Of a stretch of 29,369 nucleotides of DNA, positions 23,753 to 29,369 are shown piece after piece. Positions within the stretch are counted from its first letter, which is position 1; the number at the start of each line of letters is the position of its first letter. The translations under genes were made by a program, and so were the position numbers. Under the pieces are notes generated by a model, which worked only from the letters and a program-made list of their open reading frames with translations, had not been told where the DNA came from and searched no databases. Source of the stretch: an uncultured Christensenellaceae bacterium (GTDB taxonomy: Bacteria > Bacillota > Clostridia > Christensenellales > Borkfalkiaceae); assembly GCA_910586945.1 (NCBI GenBank), contig CAJULO010000006.1, positions 42,821 to 72,189 of the forward strand. Reading direction: 5' to 3'.

Positions 23753-23777
23753 AGGAGATAAAATGAAGTTATAGATG
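23753..23777 (+). promoter_or_regulatory. lspA ribosome site followed by a three-codon frame
   Basis: AGGAG (23753-23757) stands 5 nt before ATG 23763, which opens MKL and stops at TAG (23772-23774). The next codon is ATG 23775 in the same frame, the apparent lspA start. From AGGAG to ATG 23775 is 17 nt, too far for normal initiation, so lspA probably depends on re-initiation after the short frame. Confidence 0.65.
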
Positions 23778-24299
23778 CAAAAGGAAAGAAAAAAATTTAT
23801 AAAATGGAATATTGTCTATATCTTATTGTTTGTAGTATTTGTGGCAGTAGACCAAATAACAAAAGTTATTGCATTCCATTATAATTGGCAAAATATTGTG
23901 CTTATACCAGGATTGTTAGAATTACATATAACCCTCAACACTGGCTCAGCATGGAGTTTTTTAGGGGAATGGAAATATGCCAATATATTTTTACTTATAT
24001 CGACTTCTGTACTTATGCTAGCATTATTATTGGCAATTTATTTTTTACCTAAGCGTAAGAAACTTTTAAAATATGGACTTGTCTGTATTTTAGGTGGTGG
24101 TATTGGTAATTTAATTGATAGAATTATTTTTAAGGGAGTACGCGACTTTATTGTAGTACCAATAGGTGGTTTTATATGTAACATAGCTGATATTGCTGTA
24201 ACTGTAGGAGCAATTTTATTTATTCTAGCATTGTTATTTTTTGATAAAGATGCACTTTTTCAATTTAGAAAAAAGAAAAAAGAGACAAAAGATGAATAA
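23775..24299 (+). CDS. lspA: Lipoprotein signal peptidase (signal peptidase II)
   Basis: This membrane aspartic protease removes the signal peptide from diacylated prelipoproteins before the lipid-bearing Cys. It is 174 aa with four membrane segments. The catalytic Asp pair is visible: D115 in GGGIGNLIDRI and D139 in CNIADIAVTVG. VDQITKV in the first segment and NTGSAWSFLG (NxGxAW motif) are as expected. The C-terminal tail is very basic (RKKKKETKDE). An in-frame TAG directly precedes the ATG, and the well-placed ribosome site serves a three-codon frame ahead of it, so translation may be reduced. It overlaps the rluD-like gene by 8 bp; the same order (lspA-ylyB) is found in Bacillus. Confidence 0.94.
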   Translation: MQKERKKFIKWNIVYILLFVVFVAVDQITKVIAFHYNWQNIVLIPGLLELHITLNTGSAWSFLGEWKYANIFLLISTSVLMLALLLAIYFLPKRKKLLKYGLVCILGGGIGNLIDRIIFKGVRDFIVVPIGGFICNIADIAVTVGAILFILALLFFDKDALFQFRKKKKETKDE

Positions 24300-25206
24300 T
24301 CAACTTGAAACTGTTTTTGTTGATATAGAAATGCGATTGGATAATTTTTTAAAGGTAAAATTCAATATTAGCCGTAACCAAGCAAAAATTTGGATTGACA
24401 AAGGGATAGTGCTTGTTAATGGTAAAACAAAAAAGGCAAGTTATATTGTACCACAAGGAGCGGAGATTGCTGTTCAAACCTTGCCAATAAAAGAGTTAGA
24501 TTTGCAACCTAAAAATATTCCTTTAGATATAATATATGAAGATAATGATATTGCAATTATCAATAAACAGCAAGGTTTAACCGTACATGCTGGTGCTGGA
24601 ACTGATGAAGATACTTTAGTGAATGGCTTGCTTTATCATTTAAAAAACTTAAGTACAATCAATGGCGTTATTCGACCGGGTATTGTACATAGAATTGATA
24701 AAGATACATCAGGATTATTAGTTGTAGCAAAAAACAATCTAGCACATTTGTCTTTAGCAAAGCAAATTGAAGAAAAAAGCTGTAAAAGAGAATATTTGGC
24801 ACTATGCGAAGGGACTTTTGCACAAGAGAGTGGAGTAATTGAAACGAATATTGTAAGACATCCTATAGAACGCGTCAAAATGGCAGTGAGTAAAGACGGG
24901 CAGGGAAGATATGCGAAAACGAATTATAAGGTAATAGAGCGATTTACAAAAGGATATACTCTAGTGTTGTGCAAACTAGATACTGGAAGAACGCATCAAA
25001 TCAGAGTGCATTTAAAGCATATAGGGCATCCCATTATAGGTGATACAGTTTATGGGTTTAAAAGGCAAAAATTCCAGCTCAATGGACAGCTTCTACATGC
25101 ATTTCGTTTGAGTTTAACGCATCCAACAACACAAAATAGAATGACATTTTATGCCTCTCTACCTGCATATTTTTGTAATGTAGTAAAAAAAATAAAAAAA
25201 CTTTAA
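24292..25206 (+). CDS. Pseudouridine synthase, RluD/YlyB type
   Basis: An RNA pseudouridine synthase of the RluA/RluD family, 304 aa. An N-terminal S4 RNA-binding domain (RLDNFLKVKFNISRNQAKIW) is followed by the catalytic domain with HRIDKDTSGLL, the catalytic Asp being D136. LDTGRTHQIRVHLKHIGHPI and GDTVYG follow as in the family. By position after lspA it matches Bacillus YlyB, whose likely target is 23S rRNA; the exact uridines cannot be read from sequence. ATG 24292 is chosen because it gives a normal S4 start and overlaps the lspA stop by 8 bp; an upstream ATG at 24241 lies inside lspA and adds unrelated residues. Last gene of the lgt operon. Confidence 0.94.
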   Translation: MNNQLETVFVDIEMRLDNFLKVKFNISRNQAKIWIDKGIVLVNGKTKKASYIVPQGAEIAVQTLPIKELDLQPKNIPLDIIYEDNDIAIINKQQGLTVHAGAGTDEDTLVNGLLYHLKNLSTINGVIRPGIVHRIDKDTSGLLVVAKNNLAHLSLAKQIEEKSCKREYLALCEGTFAQESGVIETNIVRHPIERVKMAVSKDGQGRYAKTNYKVIERFTKGYTLVLCKLDTGRTHQIRVHLKHIGHPIIGDTVYGFKRQKFQLNGQLLHAFRLSLTHPTTQNRMTFYASLPAYFCNVVKKIKKL

Positions 25207-25214
25207 AAAAATAG

Positions 25215-25243
25215 TTGCAATTTTTTTTTAAATTTGCTATACT
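25215..25243 (+). promoter_or_regulatory. Sigma-A promoter of the small membrane protein gene
   Basis: TTGCAA (25215-25220), a 17-bp spacer, TATACT (25238-25243) with an extended TG at 25235-25236. It starts only 9 bp after the preceding stop codon. Confidence 0.8.
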
Positions 25244-25278
25244 CATTACACAAATTCATTAAAGGAGAAAAAAATACT

Positions 25279-25575
25279 ATGGCAGATAGAATTCAAGTAA
25301 AAAATAGACTTGTTGACTTTGCATGCTATGTAGCACTTGTTATTGCTGCTATCATTTTGCTAATCAACAATATTTTGCCACTTTGCAATATCAATATCAG
25401 TGGTAAAGCACTTGATATTTTAAATGTTATACAACAAATTGCAGTTCTAGTTGGTATAGCTGCTGGTGCATATAAATTCAGCAGAAATACAGGTAGCATA
25501 GTATATAAAATCATCTACTTAGTAGCTGTGATTATTTATATTGTTGCTATTATTTTAATATTTTTTAGAAAATAA
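25279..25575 (+). CDS. Small membrane protein of unknown function
   Basis: A 98-aa protein with three likely membrane segments: around residues 13-33 (CYVALVIAAIILLINNILPL), 47-64 (IQQIAVLVGIAAGAY) and 74-95 (IIYLVAVIIYIVAIILIFF). The N-terminus is charged (MADRIQVKNRLVD) and the C-terminus ends in RK. There is no domain I recognise. AAAGGAG precedes the ATG at 25279 by 11 nt; an upstream frame start at 25234 overlaps the promoter and is unlikely. It has its own promoter and a very strong terminator, so it is a stand-alone, probably well expressed gene between the lgt and der operons. Confidence 0.8.
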   Translation: MADRIQVKNRLVDFACYVALVIAAIILLINNILPLCNINISGKALDILNVIQQIAVLVGIAAGAYKFSRNTGSIVYKIIYLVAVIIYIVAIILIFFRK

Positions 25576-25580
25576 AAAAA

Positions 25581-25632
25581 TATTACACAAAAAAACAGCT
25601 CTCAAGAAAGAGAGCTGTTTTTTTGTGTAATA
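25581..25632. terminator. Long terminator between small membrane protein and der
   Basis: Perfect 23-bp arms (25581-25603 and 25610-25632) with the loop AAGAAA and a seven-T run inside the right arm. The symmetrical A and T runs allow work in both directions. Confidence 0.9.
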
Positions 25633-25639
25633 AAATACC

Positions 25640-25668
25640 TTTACAAAATTTGAAAAAAAGAGTATAAT
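25640..25668 (+). promoter_or_regulatory. Sigma-A promoter of der operon
   Basis: TTTACA (25640-25645), a 17-bp spacer, TATAAT (25663-25668), 30 bp before the der ATG. Confidence 0.82.
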
Positions 25669-25698
25669 AGATAAAAAAGAAAAGCGAGTAAAATTATT

Positions 25699-27015
25699 AT
25701 GAGTGGGTTAGTTGCAATAGTAGGACGACCAAATGTTGGAAAAAGTACATTATTTAATAAAATTGCTGGCAGAAAAATATCCATTACAGAGAATAGACCG
25801 GGTGTTACACGAGACCGAATATATGCACTTGCAAACTGGCGAGATAAAAATTTTTATATAGTAGATACAGGAGGAATTGAATTAAAATCCGAGGATAATA
25901 TGTGGAAGGAGATTTTAATTCAGGCAGATATTGCAATTGATATGGCGCAAGTCATTATTTTACTTGTAGATGGCAGACAGGAATTGACAGCAACAGACTA
26001 TGATGTAGCACATAAATTGCGTCGTAGTAAAAAACCAGTACTTCTTGCTGTAAATAAAATTGATACATTTAGCGAAGATAAAATTTTTGATTTTTATAGT
26101 TTAGGACTTGGAACACCTTATGCAATCTCTGCAGAACATTCTCAAGGAATCGGTGACCTTTTAGATGCAACTATGCCATACTTAGAGGCGGAGAAGTTAG
26201 ATGATACTGAAAGTTTAAAAATTGCAGTAGTAGGGAAACCAAATGCAGGTAAAAGCAGTTTAGTGAATCGTATTTTAGGCACAGAGAGAAGTATTGTCAC
26301 AGACATTGCAGGAACAACGCGAGATGCCATAGATACACCTTTTACACATAATGGTAATAAATATTTATTGATTGATACCGCTGGTATTCGTCGTAAACGA
26401 AGTGTATATGATAATATAGAATATTATAGTGTGTTGCGTGCATTGGAAGCTATTCGTCGTGCAGATGTTTGTCTAGCTGTAATTGACAGTGAACAAGGCA
26501 TTACTGAACAAGATGTTAAAATCCTAGGATATATTCATGAACAGGGAAAACCTTCAGTTATCGTTATGAATAAGTGGGATTTAATTGCAAAAGATACACA
26601 TACTATCAATCAATTTGAAGCACAACTACATGAAAACTTAAAATTTATGGATTATTATCAATCAACTTATATTTCTGCAAAGACAGGGCAGCGTACAGAA
26701 AAAGTCTTGCATTTTGTGCAAGAAGTATATAAAAATGCCAACTTTAGAGTCACCACAGGAACTTTAAATGATTTAATTTTATCAGCGGTACGTGCAAATG
26801 AACCACCAGCAACTGGAGGGAAACGCCTAAAAGTTTATTATGCATCACAACCAGCAGTATGTCCGCCAACTTTTGTGCTCTCTTGTAATGATGAAGCACT
26901 GATGCATTTTTCATATAGACGGTATTTAGAAAATATCTTGCGTAGAAGTTTTAACTTTAAAGGGACCCCAATAAAAATTATTGTTCGTGGAAGAGGGGAA
27001 AATTCTATGTTATAA
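25699..27015 (+). CDS. der: Ribosome-assembly GTPase Der (EngA)
   Basis: Der is an essential GTPase that helps mature the 50S subunit. It is 438 aa, the family norm. It has two G domains in tandem: the first with GRPNVGKST (residues 8-16), DTGGIE and NKID; the second with GKPNAGKSS, DTAGIRRK and NKWD. The C-terminal KH-like domain follows (LKVYYASQPAVCPPTFVLSCND...FNFKGTPIKI). The start has only a weak ribosome site (GCGAG). It is followed 49 bp later by plsY, a common order in Clostridia. No unusual residues seen. Confidence 0.97.
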   Translation: MSGLVAIVGRPNVGKSTLFNKIAGRKISITENRPGVTRDRIYALANWRDKNFYIVDTGGIELKSEDNMWKEILIQADIAIDMAQVIILLVDGRQELTATDYDVAHKLRRSKKPVLLAVNKIDTFSEDKIFDFYSLGLGTPYAISAEHSQGIGDLLDATMPYLEAEKLDDTESLKIAVVGKPNAGKSSLVNRILGTERSIVTDIAGTTRDAIDTPFTHNGNKYLLIDTAGIRRKRSVYDNIEYYSVLRALEAIRRADVCLAVIDSEQGITEQDVKILGYIHEQGKPSVIVMNKWDLIAKDTHTINQFEAQLHENLKFMDYYQSTYISAKTGQRTEKVLHFVQEVYKNANFRVTTGTLNDLILSAVRANEPPATGGKRLKVYYASQPAVCPPTFVLSCNDEALMHFSYRRYLENILRRSFNFKGTPIKIIVRGRGENSML

Positions 27016-27064
27016 TAAATGTAATGCGTAACATATGCACAAAAAAGAGTAAACAAGGAGAAAA

Positions 27065-27778
27065 ATGCAAAACTTTTCATTTGCCGATTTATGGTATTAT
27101 TTTATTCTGATTGCAATAGTTAGCTATTTTATAGGCTGTTTTAATTTTGCATTATTGATTTCTAAATGTAAAAAGACAGATGTACGTACATTAGGGAGTG
27201 GTAATCCTGGGACAATGAATATGAGTCGTCAATTTGGCTTAAAAGTAGGGATATTGACTTTACTATTAGATATGTTAAAAGGTGGGATTCCAGTCATCAT
27301 TGTCTATTTTATTTTTAGAAATATGCAATTTACAAATGTACAAATGCCAATATATCCATTTGCTTGTTATTTAAGTGGTATATTTGCAATTATTGGACAC
27401 ATCTATCCAATAACCATGCATTTTAAAGGTGGAAAAGGTATTGCAACAACTTTTGGTGTCTTTACATTTATCTTGCCTTGTCAAAACATGTGGTATTTAT
27501 TTCTTGTATTGGGTATTTTATTGTGCACATTACTTTTCATTTATTTTACAAAATGGGGAGGAGTAGGCTCACTGGTTGGAGTAACTCTTTTCACAGTAAG
27601 TCAATTTGTTATTTTTTATTTTCATTATACAAATCATTTCAATTGGGTATATGTTACAGTCAATATTTTATTGTTATGGAATGCATTTTTGACATTTTTT
27701 GCACATCGCAAAAATATTCTTGCAGTTTTTTGTGGAGAAGAACGCAAAACGCTTGCAAAGAAATTAAAAAAAAGCTAG
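27065..27778 (+). CDS. plsY: Glycerol-3-phosphate acyltransferase PlsY
   Basis: This membrane enzyme transfers an acyl group from acyl-phosphate to glycerol-3-phosphate, the first step of phospholipid synthesis. It is 237 aa, slightly longer than usual (about 200), with five to six membrane segments. The three family motifs are visible: LGSGNPGTMNMSRQFG, the GHIYPITMHFKGGKGIATTFG loop with the substrate-binding GGKG, and the later WGGVGSLVG. The GTMN in motif 1 replaces the usual GATN. A basic C-terminal tail runs into the terminator; the stop codon lies in the left arm of the hairpin. AAGGAG precedes the ATG. It is co-transcribed with der. Confidence 0.94.
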   Translation: MQNFSFADLWYYFILIAIVSYFIGCFNFALLISKCKKTDVRTLGSGNPGTMNMSRQFGLKVGILTLLLDMLKGGIPVIIVYFIFRNMQFTNVQMPIYPFACYLSGIFAIIGHIYPITMHFKGGKGIATTFGVFTFILPCQNMWYLFLVLGILLCTLLFIYFTKWGGVGSLVGVTLFTVSQFVIFYFHYTNHFNWVYVTVNILLLWNAFLTFFAHRKNILAVFCGEERKTLAKKLKKS

Positions 27779-27799
27779 CCTCATTACTAGCTTTTTTTT
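27766..27799 (+). terminator. Terminator of der-plsY operon
   Basis: Arms 27766-27778 and 27787-27799 (13 bp) with an 8-nt loop and an eight-T run. The plsY stop codon is inside the left arm. Confidence 0.88.
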
Positions 27800-27870
27800 A
27801 ATTTTTATTTTTTGTTCTAAAATGGGGTATAGTTTTCATATAGTTAATAAAAAAGTAAAATAAGGGGGTA

Positions 27871-29079
27871 GTGAAAAAGATGCTACAACAATTGTGCAAA
27901 GACCTTATAATGCGCTGTGGTGGAGAAGGCTGCATAGCATTACAAGGGAATGCTACACAAAAGGAGGCATTTTTGTCGGCATTAAAAAGTCAGGCAGATT
28001 TTGCTAAAGTAGAAGAAATAGAGACAGGATGCATATTACAGACTGAAGAAGGTAGTTTACATTTTACAACAGCTAATCTAGAAGATTGCAATTGTGGTAT
28101 TGTATTTGTAGGAAATATGGAAGCGAGAGAACAAGAAGAGGAAGAAAGAGCAATACATCAGTTAAAAGCTTTAGAAAAAACATTTATTCTAATTGCTGAT
28201 GAAGGAGCGAACCAAGAATATTGTGTTGCATTAGCACAACGACATACAGTATCTTGTTTGGTAGCACAAAAGGAAGATTGTACAAAGGTAATAGAAGATG
28301 TTTTTGCAATCTTTCCATTAGAGCGTCTAGATATCGATTTACCAGATTGGATACGCGTTTTACCAGAAGATAGTGCTATGATTGCAGAAATACTTGCAAA
28401 GATACATGAAGTTGTACCTAAAGTACATAAAATGGAAGATTGTACACTTGTACAAAAGTTATTTGATGAAGGGGATGTTTACTGTGATAGTGTAGAGTGT
28501 AAAGCAGATACTGGTATAGCAAAATTTAATTTAGTTGCAAGAGAGGGGATTTTTTATAAGGCACTAAGTCAAAGCTGTGGTGAAGAGATTCATAATGATA
28601 TTGAACTTATGGATTATATTGCTGGAATGAAAGAGGCAAAAGATTTTTATGCCAAATTTAAAAATGCAATCAACATGGCTGATAATATGGGATATGGTAT
28701 AGTACTACCTAGCGAAGGAGATTTATTATTACAAGCACCTGAAATGTTTAAAAAGGGGACAAAATGTGGTATAAAATTGCGTGGTGAAGCACCAAGTTAT
28801 CATATTATAAAAGTAGATATGCAGAGTGAAGTTACTCCAGTAACTGGAGAAAATGAACGAAGTGAAGCTATGGCGAAAGGTGTTTTAGAAAGTTATGAAA
28901 AAGATGCAAATGCACTTTGGGATACCAATATGTTTGGTAAAACATTTAGAGGAATGGTGCGAGATGGTCTTGACGATAAAATTTATAATATGCCAGAAAG
29001 TGCGCGTATAAAATTGAGAAAGGCACTTACTAGAATTATCAATGAAGGGAAGGGCGGCGTATTGTGTATATTGTTATAA
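27871..29079 (+). CDS. spoIVA: Shortened SpoIVA homologue lacking the Walker A ATP site
   Basis: SpoIVA forms the basement layer of the spore coat by ATP-driven polymerisation. The C-terminal part is clear: GYGIVLPSEGDLLLQAPEMF, GIKLRGEAPSYHIIKVDM, SEVTPVTGENERSEAMAKGV, LWDTNMFGKTFRGMVRDGL, and the end RIINEGKGGVLCILL. Residues about 110-180 match the middle region (EEERAIHQLKALEKTFILIA, then PLERLDIDLPDWIRVLP). The N-terminal ATPase region is collapsed: where SpoIVA has GxxRTGKST, this protein has LQGNATQKEAF, without the GK[ST] loop, and the segment that should hold the remaining nucleotide motifs is about 90 residues short (402 aa against about 490). The reading frame is intact. GTG 27871 follows AAGGGGGT closely; ATG 27880 is a fair alternative. 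It stands alone between two terminators, after der-plsY, its usual neighbourhood. Confidence 0.87.
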   Translation: MKKMLQQLCKDLIMRCGGEGCIALQGNATQKEAFLSALKSQADFAKVEEIETGCILQTEEGSLHFTTANLEDCNCGIVFVGNMEAREQEEEERAIHQLKALEKTFILIADEGANQEYCVALAQRHTVSCLVAQKEDCTKVIEDVFAIFPLERLDIDLPDWIRVLPEDSAMIAEILAKIHEVVPKVHKMEDCTLVQKLFDEGDVYCDSVECKADTGIAKFNLVAREGIFYKALSQSCGEEIHNDIELMDYIAGMKEAKDFYAKFKNAINMADNMGYGIVLPSEGDLLLQAPEMFKKGTKCGIKLRGEAPSYHIIKVDMQSEVTPVTGENERSEAMAKGVLESYEKDANALWDTNMFGKTFRGMVRDGLDDKIYNMPESARIKLRKALTRIINEGKGGVLCILL

Positions 29080-29097
29080 GATAAGTTGTTAGAAATA

Positions 29098-29144
29098 AAA
29101 AACAAATAAAATATAGTAAAAAATGCTATATTTTATTTGTTTTT
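29098..29144 (+). terminator. Terminator after spoIVA homologue
   Basis: Perfect 19-bp arms (29098-29116 and 29126-29144) with a 9-nt loop; the right arm ends in a T run. It may also act on the minus strand, on the recombinase gene. Confidence 0.82.
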
Positions 29145-29197
29145 AAATTAAAAATGATAAAAAATGACTATTTTATTTATTTTTGTACAATAAAAAT

Positions 29198-29218
29198 GTT
29201 ACTAATTTGTTACTAATT
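29198..29218. repeat. Tandem 10-bp direct repeat beside the recombinase
   Basis: GTTACTAATT occurs at 29198-29207 and 29209-29218, 11 bp apart, about one helical turn. It lies 56 bp past the recombinase stop. Such repeats are typical arm-type sites of phage and Tn916-like integrases, but this role is inference. Confidence 0.45.
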
Positions 29219-29274
29219 AAAAGTTAAAATTTTAAAAGAGCAATACATTTTTATGCTATTTGAAAGTGTATAAA

Positions 29275-29369
29275 TTATTTTAATAAGTCTATAGTTTCTT
29301 TTAGCTGTGCAATAGTTTTATGTGTATACACGCGTTCACCCGTGCCTTGAGATTTATGTCCAATAATAC
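29275..29369 (-). CDS. Tyrosine recombinase (integrase), C-terminal end only
   Basis: The last 30 codons of a gene that enters from the right edge on the minus strand. They read IIGHKSQGTGERVYTHKTIA and then QLKETIDLLK. GHKS...T..VYTHKT is the end of the catalytic domain of phage- and transposon-type tyrosine recombinases, with the nucleophile Tyr in VYTH and the box II His in GHKS. The usual [IVL]-[LIM]-GH start and the helix after YTHKT fit the family. These enzymes insert and excise mobile elements at attachment sites near their own gene, so an element probably occupies the DNA to the right. The match is short but specific. The stop is TAA at 29275-29277. Confidence 0.8.
   Translation of the reverse strand, partial: IIGHKSQGTGERVYTHKTIAQLKETIDLLK

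Noticed and set aside
24241..24291. Longer start for the RluD/YlyB-type gene
   Set aside because: The extra residues are read from within lspA in another frame; the S4 domain begins naturally after ATG 24292.

Overview
This is an A+T-rich chromosomal window from a low-GC Gram-positive bacterium, most likely a member of the Clostridia. The lineage call rests on gene content and order: an RNase J; a trmR-trhP (yrrM-yrrN/O-type) pair; lspA followed directly by a YlyB-type pseudouridine synthase; der-plsY-spoIVA; a MazF close to Bacillus NdoA; and a NifU-like/GGGtGRT pair. A SpoIVA homologue implies an endospore-forming or formerly spore-forming ancestry. No species can be named from the sequence alone.

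Layout. 1-1193 is the 3' part of an unknown repeat protein cut by the window edge. About 700 bp of gene-free DNA follows, which may hold a long leader for RNase J (1890-4007). 4175-7341 holds trmR, trhP and dinB. 7414-10544 holds two tandem M29 aminopeptidases and rdgB. 10887-11393 encodes a small membrane-anchored protein with solenoid-like repeats. 11662-12321 is a six-gene tRNA array (Gly, Arg, His, Gln, Lys, Lys) with two consensus promoters and a terminator. 12500-13222 (minus) is a lipoprotein. 13609-14570 is a broken AbiJ-type abortive-infection gene with one in-frame stop and one frameshift. 14702-16424 (minus) is the GGGtGRT/NifU-like operon. 16600-20166 is a compact tyrS, YigZ/IMPACT, ilvE, recX cluster. 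20307-20672 is a mazF with no visible antitoxin. 20821-25206 is an lgt, pncB, coiled-coil, lspA, rluD-like operon, which places both lipoprotein-processing enzymes in one unit. 25279-25575 is a small membrane protein with its own promoter and terminator. 25699-29079 holds der, plsY and a shortened spoIVA. At the right edge the last 30 codons of a tyrosine recombinase enter on the minus strand, marking the probable border of an integrated element.

Most of the window is housekeeping: RNA decay and modification, translation, lipoprotein and phospholipid synthesis, NAD synthesis, nucleotide-pool cleaning. The strongest unusual signals are: (i) a SpoIVA homologue about 90 residues shorter than usual in which the Walker A ATP-binding loop has been lost while the C-terminal assembly domain is well kept; (ii) the decayed AbiJ/HEPN defence gene; (iii) lspA with an in-frame UAG three codons after the ribosome-positioned AUG and an AUG directly after it; (iv) a tandem aminopeptidase pair in which one copy replaces an active-site Tyr with Phe; (v) the conserved NifU-like/GGGtGRT pair, which has no assigned function; and (vi) the integrase edge with adjoining short direct repeats. 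I did not find a complete, clearly new multi-gene system.
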